In this document: positions 24,860 to 32,833 of the stretch, one piece after another
Layout of the letters: each line of letters opens with the position of its first letter
Numbering within the stretch: position 1 is the stretch's first letter
From: Tidjanibacter sp.
GTDB taxonomy: Bacteria; Bacteroidota; Bacteroidia; Bacteroidales; Rikenellaceae
Assembly (NCBI GenBank): GCA_017466345.1
Contig: JAFTUI010000007.1
Coordinates: 62,001-126,000, forward strand
Direction of reading: 5' to 3'
Length of the DNA: 64,000 nucleotides
Notes under the pieces: generated by a model
Databases searched by the model: none
Seen by the model: the letters and a program-made list of their open reading frames with translations, nothing else
Told to the model about the DNA's origin: nothing
Translations under genes and position numbers: made by a program

Positions 24860-26857
24860 ATGAAAACACTTCTTAAACTTGCCGCCATTGCGTGTGGCGT
24901 GATGACTATGGCTTGCAAAACCCAAACTACCGTTGGCGACTTCGCCTCTTACCCCGAGTACAAAAAGAGCGACCTCGGACTGACCTACACCCCCGAAAAA
25001 TCAACTCTCCGCCTATGGGCTCCCAGCGCAGAGAGTGTAACCCTTCGCATCTATGCCGAGGGCGTGGGTGGCGAGGCTCTCGAAACCATCGCTATGGAGA
25101 AGAGCACCAAAGGTACTTGGGTAGCAACACTCGAAGGCGACCGCAAAGGTCAGTTCTACACCTATCAGATTACCCACCAGGGTAAGGCTCTTGCCGAAAC
25201 CCCGGGTGTGTGGAACAAGGCTGTGGGTGTGAATGGCGTAAGGGCTGCCATCATCAACCTCGCCGACACCAATCCCGAAGGTTGGGAGAATGACCATCGC
25301 ATTGAGGTAGAGAACTTTACCGACATCGTCATCTACGAGATGCACCACCGCGACTTCTCGATTGCCGACAACAGTGGCATCGCAAGCAAGGGTAAATTCC
25401 TCGCTCTCACGGAGCAGGGCACCCTCACTCCCGAGGGTTTGAAGAGCGGCATCGACCACCTCAAAGAGCTCGGCATAACCCACGTTCATATTCTCCCATC
25501 CTACGACTACGGTTCGATTGACGAGGCCCACTTGGAGGAGAACAAATACAACTGGGGCTACGACCCCAAGAACTACAACGTTCCTGAGGGTGGCTACTCC
25601 ACCGACCCCTTCACTCCCGAGGTGCGCATCCGCGAGATGAAGCAGATGGTGCAGGCTCTCCACGAGGCGGGCATTGGCGTGATTATGGACGTTGTGTACA
25701 ACCACACCTTTGTGAATGACGGCTCGAACTTCTCGCTGACCGTTCCCGGCTACTACTACCGTCAGACCGCCGATGGCGACTACTCCAACGCTTCGGGTTG
25801 TGGCAACGAGACCGCTTCGGAGCGTCCTATGGTGCGCCGCTACATCACCGAGTCGGTGAAGTATTGGGCTCAGGAGTACCACATCGATGGTTTCCGTTTC
25901 GACCTTATGGCTATCCACGACATCGAGACTATGAACCTCCTGCGCAGCGAGTTGGACAAAATATCGCCCTCCATATTTGTCTATGGCGAGGGTTGGATGG
26001 CAAGCAGCACTCCCCTGCCCGCCGAGCAGCAGGCATCGAAGCACAACGGTCCCAAGTTCCCCCGTATAGCTGTATTTAGCGATGACGTGCGTGACGGCTT
26101 GCGTGGCGAGTGGATGAGCGCAGGCGAGGGCGGTTTTGCTACGGGCAAGGTTACAAACCGCCAGAAGGAGAGCATCAAGTTTGCCGTTGTGGGCGCAGGT
26201 CAGCACCCCCAGGTGGACTACGAGGCTGTGAACTACTCCTCGGCACCCTACGCCAACGACCCCATAGAGGTTATCAACTATGTTTCGTGCCACGATGACG
26301 AGTGTCTGCGCGACAAGATTGATATGGTAGCAAAAGATGCCACCCCCGAGCAGCGCAAGCGTATGGACCTTTTGGCACAGACAGTCGTTATGACCTCGCA
26401 GGGCGTACCCTTCATCTTCTGCGGCGAGGAGCTCTATCGCACCAAAGGCCACATCCGCAACACCTACAACCTCCCCGACCATATCAACCGCATAGATTGG
26501 AGCCACAAGGCTAAATATGCCGATGTGTTTGACTACTACAAGCAACTCATCGCTATGCGCCGCACCCATCCCGCATTCCGTATGGCAACCAACGAGCAGG
26601 TTGTGGCTAACCTCAAATTCCTCGACTCGCCCGAAGGCACTGTGATGTACACCATCAATGGCGCAGCAGTGGGCGACAATTGGAACGAGGTGCTGGTAAT
26701 CTACAATGGCAACCGCACAGGCGTAGATATGGTCTTCCCCGAGGGCGAGTGGAACATCGTCTGCGAAGATGGTAGGATGCAACTCTCCTCGCCCCGCCCC
26801 TTCAAAGGCAGCGACTTCTACGTCCACGGTACCAGCGCAATCATCGCCTACCGATAA
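24860..26857 (+). CDS. pulA: Type I pullulanase lipoprotein (GH13)
   Basis: Debranching enzyme that hydrolyses alpha-1,6 links in pullulan and branched starch. 665 residues. The signal peptide ends VMTMAC (Cys19), so it is a probable lipoprotein. A CBM48 module covers about 40-125 (STLRLWAPSAESVTLRIY, GQFYTYQI). The GH13 barrel begins IVIYEMHHRDFS and has the type I signature YNWGYDP, nucleophile region HIDGFRFDLMAIHD, acid/base region FVYGEGWMA and YVSCHDDECLRDK. It is separate from the minus-strand locus but completes it by removing branch points. A strong terminator follows. Confidence 0.95.
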   Translation: MKTLLKLAAIACGVMTMACKTQTTVGDFASYPEYKKSDLGLTYTPEKSTLRLWAPSAESVTLRIYAEGVGGEALETIAMEKSTKGTWVATLEGDRKGQFYTYQITHQGKALAETPGVWNKAVGVNGVRAAIINLADTNPEGWENDHRIEVENFTDIVIYEMHHRDFSIADNSGIASKGKFLALTEQGTLTPEGLKSGIDHLKELGITHVHILPSYDYGSIDEAHLEENKYNWGYDPKNYNVPEGGYSTDPFTPEVRIREMKQMVQALHEAGIGVIMDVVYNHTFVNDGSNFSLTVPGYYYRQTADGDYSNASGCGNETASERPMVRRYITESVKYWAQEYHIDGFRFDLMAIHDIETMNLLRSELDKISPSIFVYGEGWMASSTPLPAEQQASKHNGPKFPRIAVFSDDVRDGLRGEWMSAGEGGFATGKVTNRQKESIKFAVVGAGQHPQVDYEAVNYSSAPYANDPIEVINYVSCHDDECLRDKIDMVAKDATPEQRKRMDLLAQTVVMTSQGVPFIFCGEELYRTKGHIRNTYNLPDHINRIDWSHKAKYADVFDYYKQLIAMRRTHPAFRMATNEQVVANLKFLDSPEGTVMYTINGAAVGDNWNEVLVIYNGNRTGVDMVFPEGEWNIVCEDGRMQLSSPRPFKGSDFYVHGTSAIIAYR

Positions 26858-26869
26858 ACACTATACACA

Positions 26870-26901
26870 AGAGCGAGTTGAGACTTCAACCCGCTCTTTT
26901 T
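26870..26901 (+). terminator. Intrinsic terminator after pulA
   Basis: AGAGCGAGTTGA and TTCAACCCGCTCT pair around a 3-nt loop with one mismatch and run into TTTTT. It starts 13 nt after the pulA stop. Confidence 0.85.
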
Positions 26902-26930
26902 GTGTCTGCTTTATGGCTTTCTTCTTCTCC

Positions 26931-27190
26931 GCTTTTTCTCCGCTTTTTGTAAAAAGCGGAACCAAAAACTTTTAGTGCAGCCTTCGCGTGGAGAGAGATG
27001 TGTCTGCTTTACAGCAGTTCTTAAAACAGAACGCCACCGCCACCTTCAAACAAGTTTGAGTGGCGGTGGTGTCCTATTTTATGCTCTTCTCGCGAAGAGC
27101 AACACATCCCCCTCCCCGAAAAAAGGCATCTCTCAAACTCACTCTGTTATCCTTGCAATCCCTGTTACCCCTGCTACCCTTGCGAGAAAA
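26931..27190 (+). repeat. Composite intergenic cassette, copy B
   Basis: It opens with a perfect 20-nt palindrome, arms CCGCTTTTTG/TAAAAAGCGG (26940-26959), then AACCAAAAACTTTTAGTGCA. The cloverleaf closing stem is GATGTGT (26997-27003) to ACACATC (27102-27108), extended by GGAG/CTCC. Inner hairpins are CTGCT-TTAC-AGCAG (27004-27017), a long arm CACCGCCAC...GTGGCGGTG with the invariant TTCAAACAAGTTTGAG apex, and GCTCTTC-TCGC-GAAGAGC (27083-27100). Every stem differs in sequence from copy A yet still pairs. A 9-bp array of GTTACCCCT/GCTACCCTT type ends the copy. Confidence 0.75.
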
Positions 27191-27220
27191 ATAGGAATAA
27201 CAAAAGGTACAGGGACAAGG

Positions 27221-27291
27221 TATTCTCCACGAAAAAAAGCAGACCAGACGGTCTGCCTCTATTTTCGTGGAGAATACGAGAGTCGAACTCG
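27221..27291. repeat. Duplicated tRNA-Ala 3' fragment with mirrored terminator hairpin
   Basis: Bases 27264-27291 are identical over 28 nt to 27485-27512, the T-arm and acceptor 3' end of the tRNA-Ala gene 221 bp away. The fragment forms part of a long hairpin (27221-27276): TATTCTCCACGAAAA pairs with TTTTCGTGGAGAATA around an inner stem GCAGACC/GGTCTGC. On the minus strand the inner stem is followed by seven T. There is no complete second tRNA. Between the copies are small palindromes (GGGGTGC-TCGC-GCACCCC, CCCTCCTTTGAAAAGGAGGG) and an inverted 15-nt T-arm piece, GAGGTCACGAGTTCG, near 27363. Confidence 0.7.
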
Positions 27292-27442
27292 GGGTGCTCG
27301 CGCACCCCTTTGGGGTTGTGTTCACAATCCTCCCAAACCCTCCTTTGAAAAGGAGGGCTTCGGAGGTCACGAGTTCGTGTTACAACACCCACCCATAGTA
27401 AGCCCCCTTTACAGAAAGGGGGTTTGGGGGATAGGTAACACC

Positions 27443-27488
27443 TATTCTCCACAAGAAAAGGACAACCTTTCGGGTTGTCCTTTCTTCG

Positions 27489-27497
<9 letters not shown>
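27443..27497 (-). terminator. tRNA-Ala terminator extended by a mirrored acceptor strand
   Basis: On the minus strand GGACAACC-CGAAA-GGTTGTCC runs into TTTTCTT directly after the tRNA, a standard terminator. The stem then continues: the tRNA 3' strand TATTCTCCAC is matched by GTGGAGAATA beyond the T-run (27443-27452). A read-through transcript could therefore pull the acceptor 3' strand out of the tRNA fold. Confidence 0.7.
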
Positions 27498-27562
<65 letters not shown>

Positions 27563-27575
27563 TCGGTTTGCTCTG

Positions 27576-27583
27576 CAAAGATA
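27576..27583 (-). promoter_or_regulatory. -7 box for tRNA-Ala
   Basis: The minus strand reads TATCTTTG 13 nt before the tRNA 5' end. The -33 region is A/T-rich and lacks a clear TTTG. The box lies back to back with the TonB-family gene promoter. Confidence 0.6.
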
Positions 27584-27617
27584 TATATTTTTTGTAATAA
27601 AAAAGGAAGTTTGTGCG

Positions 27618-27645
27618 TTGTTTTCGTTTTTTCTTCATATATTTG
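27618..27645 (+). promoter_or_regulatory. Promoter of the TonB-family gene
   Basis: TTG at 27618-27620 and TATATTTG at 27638-27645 are 17 bp apart. The leader would be about 78 nt before the ATG at 27730. Confidence 0.6.
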
Positions 27646-27729
27646 TAGGTACATTTTGGGGTAAAGTGTGGCACATACGCCTACCATACACCACAAACAC
27701 ACTGATAAACAATTAAATACACTACAATA

Positions 27730-28407
27730 ATGGAAGTTAAAAAGAATCCCAAAGTAGACCTCCAAAACCGTAAAGGCATCTATTTGGAGATCGGTTTGAT
27801 CGTCTCGCTCGCTCTTTGCATTGTTGCATTCAGCCTCGGTCAGAGCAAAAAAACTATCGAGATTGTGACCGTTAGCGGTCCTGAGGTAGAGGTGGAGTTG
27901 GTAGACATTACCAAGACCGAAGAGCCCAAACCACAGGCTCCCGTAAAGCAAGCTGTAAAACTCATCAGCGATGCTATCAACGTGGTTAAGAACGAGACCG
28001 TAATCGAGACCGAGTTCGATTTTGCCGAGTTTACCGAAGAGGAGATCATCGTAGAAGAGATTGTCGTAGAGGAGGATATTGAAGAGGAGGCTGCTTTTGT
28101 GAAGGTAGAGATTATGCCTTCGTTTATGGGTGGCGACCTCAACACTTTCCGTACCTGGTTCTCGGGCGAGTTCAAAATCCCCGCAGTGGCTGCTGAGAAT
28201 GGCATTCAGGGCAAGGTGGTTATGAAATTCGTGATTGAGAAAGATGGTAGCATTGGCGGTATTGAGTTCCTCCAATCGCCCGATAAGGTTTACGAGGATG
28301 AGGCAAGGCGAGTGCTGATGAAGTCGCCCCGCTGGACTCCCGGTCGTCAGCGTGACCAAGTAGTTCGCGTATTCTACATCCTGCCTATCGACTGCCGCTT
28401 GCAGTAG
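27730..28407 (+). CDS. Energy transducer TonB family protein
   Basis: 225 residues: cytoplasmic N-terminus, one membrane segment at about 17-36 (GIYLEIGLIVSLALCIVAFS), a Pro/Glu-rich periplasmic spacer with long acidic runs (EEEIIVEEIVVEEDIEEEA), and a C-terminal TonB domain from about 140 (NGIQGKVVMKFVIEKDGSI, SPRWTPGRQRDQVVRVFYILPI). It would couple the ExbBD proton motive force to outer-membrane receptors; SusC in this window is a candidate partner, but no exbB/exbD lie nearby. Several TonB paralogues per genome are normal in this group. It has its own promoter and terminator. Confidence 0.88.
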   Translation: MEVKKNPKVDLQNRKGIYLEIGLIVSLALCIVAFSLGQSKKTIEIVTVSGPEVEVELVDITKTEEPKPQAPVKQAVKLISDAINVVKNETVIETEFDFAEFTEEEIIVEEIVVEEDIEEEAAFVKVEIMPSFMGGDLNTFRTWFSGEFKIPAVAAENGIQGKVVMKFVIEKDGSIGGIEFLQSPDKVYEDEARRVLMKSPRWTPGRQRDQVVRVFYILPIDCRLQ

Positions 28408-28434
28408 GGGTGTATCAAAAGACAAAAACATCAC

Positions 28435-28466
28435 AAGGGGGCTTGCTTTGTTGAGTCCCCTTTTTT
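28435..28466 (+). terminator. Intrinsic terminator after the TonB-family gene
   Basis: AAGGGGGCT and AGTCCCCTT pair with one mismatch, followed by a T-run within TTTTTT (28461-28466), 28 nt after the stop codon. Confidence 0.8.
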
Positions 28467-28535
28467 AGGACAACACATTTCACCACTCATTTGGCATCCA
28501 TTTCGGCTCTCTTTTTGAGTGTCAAGGATTAGACT

Positions 28536-29744
28536 ATGGCAGAACAAGACAACAACATACCAACCATCAACCGCGACTACCAGAGGGCAGTCCTTGTTGC
28601 TGTGTGTCGTGACCGTCAGCCTATGGCGCAGGTGGAGGAGTATCTCGCCGAGCTCGAATTCCTCGCCGAGACGGCACATATTGTCACAGAGCATCGCTTT
28701 GTGCAGAAGCTCTCTACGCCCGACAGTCGCTACTTCGTAGGACCTGGTAAGTTGGAGGAGATACGCGACTGGTGCGAGGAGAACGAGATAGATGTGGTGA
28801 TTTTCGATGACGAGCTCTCGCCATCGCAGACCCGCAACATCGAAAAGGTCATCGGCAGGCGCATATCTGACCGCACAAGGCTCATCCTCGACATCTTCGT
28901 GCAGAGGGCTCGCACAGCCTACGCCAAAACGCAGGTCAAACTCGCACAATATGAGTATATGTTGCCCCGTCTGACGGGTATGTGGACTCACTTGGAGCGC
29001 CAGAGAGGTGGTACGGGTACTCGTGGAGGTTCGGGCGAGAGGGAGATTGAGACCGACCGAAGGGTTGTGCGCAACAATATCTCGAAGCTCAAAGAGGAGC
29101 TCAAAAAGATTGACCGACAAATGGCTGTGCAGCGCAGCAACCGTGGCTCAATGGTAAGGGTTGCGCTGGTGGGCTACACCAACGTGGGTAAATCGACACT
29201 GATGAACCTCATAAGCAAGAGCGATGTTTTTGCCGAGAACAAACTCTTTGCAACACTCGACACCACGGTACGCAAGGTGGTCTTCGACAACCTCCCGTTC
29301 CTGATGTCCGACACCGTAGGTTTCATCCGCAAATTGCCCACACAACTTGTCGAGGCGTTCAAATCTACGCTCGATGAGGTGAGGGAGGCGGACCTACTCA
29401 TCCACGTTGTGGATATTTCGCACCCTGCCTTTGAGGACCAGCTGAATGTCGTCAAGCAGACCCTTGCCGACATAGGTGCAAGCGACAAGCCCGTATTCTT
29501 GGTGTTCAACAAGATAGACGCCTACACCTGGACTCCAAAGGAGGAAGACGACCTAACGCCCGCAACCAAAGAGAACATATCGCTCGAAGAGTTGCAGCGC
29601 AGTTGGATAGCCAAGGCAAACACCCCCTGCATATTCCTCTCGGCACTCACAAAGGAGAATATCGACAAGTTCCGCACCGACCTCTACGGTATGGTACGCG
29701 AGATACACGCGGGGCGTTATCCCTTCAACAATTTCTTGTATTAG
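28536..29744 (+). CDS. hflX: Ribosome-associated GTPase HflX
   Basis: 402 residues. The N-terminal HflX domain (about 15-120: RAVLVAVCRD, RYFVGPGKLEEIRDW, VIFDDELSPSQTRNIEK) is followed by a helical linker with the glycine-rich GGTGTRGGSGE and a G domain from about 198: G1 GYTNVGKST, G2 near LFATLDTT, G3 DTVGF, G4 NKID and G5 SAL. HflX splits stalled 70S ribosomes, especially after heat or antibiotic stress. No promoter was recognised in the 69 bp after the upstream terminator. Length is typical. Confidence 0.95.
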   Translation: MAEQDNNIPTINRDYQRAVLVAVCRDRQPMAQVEEYLAELEFLAETAHIVTEHRFVQKLSTPDSRYFVGPGKLEEIRDWCEENEIDVVIFDDELSPSQTRNIEKVIGRRISDRTRLILDIFVQRARTAYAKTQVKLAQYEYMLPRLTGMWTHLERQRGGTGTRGGSGEREIETDRRVVRNNISKLKEELKKIDRQMAVQRSNRGSMVRVALVGYTNVGKSTLMNLISKSDVFAENKLFATLDTTVRKVVFDNLPFLMSDTVGFIRKLPTQLVEAFKSTLDEVREADLLIHVVDISHPAFEDQLNVVKQTLADIGASDKPVFLVFNKIDAYTWTPKEEDDLTPATKENISLEELQRSWIAKANTPCIFLSALTKENIDKFRTDLYGMVREIHAGRYPFNNFLY

Positions 29745-29786
29745 AGCAAAGAGACCAAAAAAGTAACTATATAATACAACAAAGGT

Positions 29787-30440
29787 ATGGTACACATTCT
29801 TGACAAAGAGAGTTCAATTCTCAACAAGTTTCTTGCGGAGATTCGCGATGTAAACATTCAGGGCGACAGTATGCGCTTTCGCCGCAACCTCGAACGCATT
29901 GCAGAGATTTGCGCCTACGAGATTAGCCGCACCCTCAACTATACACCCCAGATTGTCGAAACACCACTGGGAGAGGCTCAGGTGATGCTCTCGGATGACA
30001 AGATTGTCCTTGCCACCATTCTGCGTGCAGGATTACCCTTCCATAGCGGCTTTCTAAACTTCTTCGATGGCGCACAAAACGCCTTCGTGACCGCCTACCG
30101 CAAACACCACAAAGACGGCTCCTTCGAGGTTAAGGTGGAGTATATTTCGTGTGGTGTGCTCGAAGGTAAGGTGCTTATTCTGGTCGATCCAATGCTTGCC
30201 ACAGGCACCTCGCTCGTCTACTCCTACGAAGCACTTGTAGCCAAAGGCGGAGCCCCCAAAGAGTTGCACGTTGCGGCAGTCATAGCCAGCGAAGAGGGCG
30301 TGGAATATGCCGAGAAACACCTCCCCCACGGCACACACATCTGGTGCGCATCGGTAGACCCCGAACTCTCGGCACAAAGCTACATCATCCCCGGTCTGGG
30401 CGATGCCGGCGACCTCGCCTATGGCTCCAAGTTGGAGTAG
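29787..30440 (+). CDS. upp: Uracil phosphoribosyltransferase
   Basis: 217 residues. It makes UMP from uracil and PRPP in pyrimidine salvage. The PRPP-binding loop is LVDPMLATGTSLVYSYEAL, and the uracil-binding C-terminal motif is YIIPGLGDAGDLAYG, both intact. ILRAGLPFHSGFL corresponds to the family's conserved ILRAGL segment. It follows hflX by 42 bp and could be co-transcribed. The cassette at 30451 begins 10 nt after its stop. Confidence 0.95.
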   Translation: MVHILDKESSILNKFLAEIRDVNIQGDSMRFRRNLERIAEICAYEISRTLNYTPQIVETPLGEAQVMLSDDKIVLATILRAGLPFHSGFLNFFDGAQNAFVTAYRKHHKDGSFEVKVEYISCGVLEGKVLILVDPMLATGTSLVYSYEALVAKGGAPKELHVAAVIASEEGVEYAEKHLPHGTHIWCASVDPELSAQSYIIPGLGDAGDLAYGSKLE

Positions 30441-30450
30441 GTTTTTCTTT

Positions 30451-30727
30451 CTCCGCTTTTTGTAAAAAGCGTCCTTTTTCGCACCTTTTTGTAAAAAGGT
30501 GCTACCAAAAACTTTTAGTGCACCCATACGGTGAGGTGTGGCTGCCTTTGCAGGCAGATTAGCTGTCAAAACAATAGCCCTCTTTCAAACAAGTTTGAGA
30601 GGGCTATTCTTTTGCCCGCCACTCTCCTTCGGAGAGCCCCACACCTCCCCGAAAAAGGCTTCCCTCAAACCATCCTTGTAACCCCTGTTATCCCTGCTAT
30701 CCTTGTTACCCCTGCTATCCTTGTTTG
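30451..30727 (+). repeat. Composite intergenic cassette, copy C
   Basis: Two opening hairpins, one imperfect at about 30453 and one perfect at 30481-30502 with arms GCACCTTTTTG/TAAAAAGGTGC, then ACCAAAAACTTTTAGTGCA. Cloverleaf: closing stem GAGGTGTGG (30533-30541) to CCACACCTC (30639-30647), with hairpins CTGCC/GGCAG, TAGCCCTC/GAGGGCTA with the TTCAAACAAGTTTGAG apex, and CTCTCC-TTC-GGAGAG. CCCCGAAAAAGGC follows, then a 9-bp array of GTTACCCCT/GCTATCCTT units (30675-30726). It fills the gap between convergent upp and a small minus-strand gene. Confidence 0.75.
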
Positions 30728-30737
30728 CCACTCCTAT

Positions 30738-30782
30738 AAAAATAGTCGGTGCAGTTACCCCAAAGGTACCGCACCGACTATT
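30738..30782 (-). terminator. Intrinsic terminator of the small membrane protein gene
   Basis: AATAGTCGGTGC (30742-30752 region) and GCACCGACTATT pair over 11-12 bp; on the minus strand TTTTTATAGG follows. It lies about 26 nt beyond the stop of the gene at 30809. Confidence 0.8.
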
Positions 30783-30808
30783 AACGTGAGTTTCGCGCGA
30801 GGGGAAAA

Positions 30809-31003
30809 CTATTGTTGTTTATTGAGCCAAGTTTCGAGGTTTTGGCGAGCCCAGAAGTAGTAGAGGGCAAGACCTACCCAGCTTGTTGCCAATACAATCA
30901 CTGCCACGATAAGCTTCCAGGGCAGGTCGATGTTTTTCTTAAATACGTCAAGCACGCACCACACAGCGCACACAAGACCTACGATGTAAAGAATAAATCC
31001 CAT
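30809..31003 (-). CDS. Small two-pass membrane protein, PLDc_N-like
   Basis: 64 residues with two membrane segments (about 3-19 and 29-50) joined by a short charged loop (DVFKKNIDLPWK). The pattern of hydrophobic residues, conserved Trp and ending LALYYFWARQ resembles the phospholipase D-nuclease N-terminal (PLDc_N) domain that occurs alone in many small bacterial membrane proteins. Function is unknown. It has a good terminator but no recognisable promoter. Confidence 0.7.
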   Translation of the reverse strand: MGFILYIVGLVCAVWCVLDVFKKNIDLPWKLIVAVIVLATSWVGLALYYFWARQNLETWLNKQQ

Positions 31004-31082
31004 AATTTTTTAGTTTTGTTTGAGTTAGTTTATAGTGTTTAGTATTGTTTCATTTCTCCTCTCCCCCTCATAAAAAGGGGTA

Positions 31083-31440
31083 GATGCCCACAAGATGTAC
31101 TTTGAACGAGTTCGTATCGCAAGGCGTGGTATTCTCATCCCTCCCCCCTATAAAAAGTGCATATTGCGGAGCAGATGCAAGGCTTGCGATGGGAGAGGAT
31201 GCGGAGTTTGCCACTCGCAAATGAGCAATCCGAGCCCGAGCGTAACGTAGCAGATGCCCGCAAGATGTACTTTGAACGAGTGCGTATCGCAAGTCGAGGT
31301 ATTCTCATCCCTCCCCCCCTATAAAAAGTGCATATTGCGGAGCAGATGCAAGGCTTGCGATGGGCGAGGATGCGGAGTTTGCCCCTCGCAAATGAGCAAT
31401 CCGAGCCCGAGCGTAACGCAGCAGATGCCCGCAAGATGTA
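31083..31440. repeat. Tandem duplication of a palindromic module beside murA
   Basis: Two units of 170 and 171 bp (31083-31252, 31253-31423) differ at only a few positions; a third partial unit, GATGCCCGCAAGATGTAC, runs up to the murA stop codon. Each unit holds a hairpin TTTGC-CACTC-GCAAA (31207-31221 in unit 1) within arms GGCTTGCG and CCCGAGCG, the layout of the second palindromic module in cassettes A, D and E, where the apex reads GTTTAC/GTAAAT. The unit ends GCGTAACGTAGCAGATGC, as in the other copies. No gene is seen between 31004 and 31444. Confidence 0.75.
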
Positions 31441-31444
31441 CTTT

Positions 31445-32758
31445 TTATTCGTGGCGGATGATTTTAAGACCAAGATTATTCAATCGTCCTTCGATGTTTT
31501 GGTAGCCTCGGTCAATCTGCTCGACATTTTGGATAATGCTCTTGCCATCGGCGTTGAGTGCTGCAAGGAGCAGAGCCACGCCCGCACGGATGTCGGGCGA
31601 AGCCATTGTTGTGGGGCGCAAGCGGCGCGAGTGGTCGTGACCGATGACCGTAGCCCTATGGGGGTCGCAGAGGATAATCTGTGCGCCCATATCTATCAAT
31701 TTATCCACGAAGAAGAGGCGGCTCTCGAACATCTTTTGATGAATCAGGACGGAGCCTTTGGCTTGCGTAGCCACAACGAGGAAGACACTCAGCAGGTCGG
31801 GGGTAAGACCGGGCCAGGGAGCATCGGCGATGGTCATAATGGAGCCATCCATAAAGCTCTCTATCTCGTAGTGTTCCTGTTTGGGAATGAAGATGTCATC
31901 GCCCCTCTGCTCGAAGCGGATACCCATACGGGCGAATTGTGCGGGGATGATGCCGAGGTTGTCAAACGACACGTTTTTGATGGTCAGCTCGGACTGTGTC
32001 ATCGCTGCCAAGCCGATGAAACTACCAACCTCAATCATATCGGGCAGCATAGTGTGCTCCGTACCGCCGAGCGACTCCACACCGTGAATAGTCAGAAGGT
32101 TGGAGGCTATGCCCTCAATCTTGGCGCCCATACGGCAGAGCATCTTGCAGAGTTGTTGCAGATAGGGCTCACAAGCGGCATTATAAATAGTGGTTGTACC
32201 CTCGGCAAGAACGGCTGCCATAACGATATTGGCTGTGCCCGTAACCGAAGCCTCATCGAGGAGCATATAGGTACCCTGCAACTTCGAGGCATCGACCTCG
32301 AAGAAGTCGCCCGCAGAGTCGAAGTTGATGTGTGCGCCGAGTTTTTGGAAGCCTATGAAGTGTGTGTCGAGCCTGCGGCGACCAATCTTATCGCCACCAG
32401 GTTTGGGGATGTAAGCCACACCAAAGCGTGCCAGCAGGGGACCAATGACCATCACCGAGCCACGCAACTTAGAGCCACGTTTGCGGTAGTCCTCGGTACG
32501 CAGGTAGCCCAGGTCGATATTCTTAGCACGGAAGGTGTAGGTGCCCTCGGCAAGTCGCTCAATCTCCACGCCCAAGTTGCGCAGCAGTTCAATCAGTGCC
32601 AGCACATCGACAATCTCGGGGACATTGTGGAGTGTCACACGCTCTTCGGTAAGGAGTGTGGCACAGATAATCTGCAATGCCTCATTCTTTGCACCCTGGG
32701 GGGTAATTTCGGCTCCCTCTTTCATCGAGCGTCCGCCATAAACCTCAAAATATGCCAT
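31445..32758 (-). CDS. murA: UDP-N-acetylglucosamine 1-carboxyvinyltransferase, Cys-to-Asp active site
   Basis: 437 residues. It catalyses the first committed step of peptidoglycan synthesis, transferring enolpyruvate from PEP to UDP-GlcNAc. The N-terminus has QGAKNEALQIICATLL with catalytic Lys24 and Asn25, then RGSVMVIGPLLARFG. The loop that normally reads GGC-x-IGARP is GGDKIGRRRLDTHF, with Asp123 in place of the Cys that fosfomycin alkylates. Asp at this position is active in other bacteria and makes the enzyme fosfomycin-insensitive, so intrinsic resistance is expected. The C-terminus (TMASPDIRAGVALLLAAL, IDRGYQNIEGRLNNLG) is intact. The stop codon directly abuts the duplicated repeat. 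Confidence 0.95.
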   Translation of the reverse strand: MAYFEVYGGRSMKEGAEITPQGAKNEALQIICATLLTEERVTLHNVPEIVDVLALIELLRNLGVEIERLAEGTYTFRAKNIDLGYLRTEDYRKRGSKLRGSVMVIGPLLARFGVAYIPKPGGDKIGRRRLDTHFIGFQKLGAHINFDSAGDFFEVDASKLQGTYMLLDEASVTGTANIVMAAVLAEGTTTIYNAACEPYLQQLCKMLCRMGAKIEGIASNLLTIHGVESLGGTEHTMLPDMIEVGSFIGLAAMTQSELTIKNVSFDNLGIIPAQFARMGIRFEQRGDDIFIPKQEHYEIESFMDGSIMTIADAPWPGLTPDLLSVFLVVATQAKGSVLIHQKMFESRLFFVDKLIDMGAQIILCDPHRATVIGHDHSRRLRPTTMASPDIRAGVALLLAALNADGKSIIQNVEQIDRGYQNIEGRLNNLGLKIIRHE

Positions 32759-32789
32759 AGGAAAAAGTGTGTTTATTCAAGTTTGATTG

Positions 32790-32797
32790 TAAAGTTA
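32790..32797 (-). promoter_or_regulatory. Possible -7 box for murA
   Basis: The minus strand reads TAACTTTA, one base from TAnnTTTG, about 32 nt before the murA start. It lies in the 75-bp gap after batB, so murA may have its own start besides any read-through from the Bat operon. Confidence 0.35.
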
Positions 32798-32833
32798 GTA
32801 TTTTTTATCGTAAGGAGCAAATCCTACGCCCCT

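Noticed and set aside
27264-27291. attL/attR pair of a genomic island at tRNA-Ala
   Set aside because: The 28-nt direct repeat encloses only about 220 bp with no integrase or cargo, so an intact island is excluded; only a scar remains possible.
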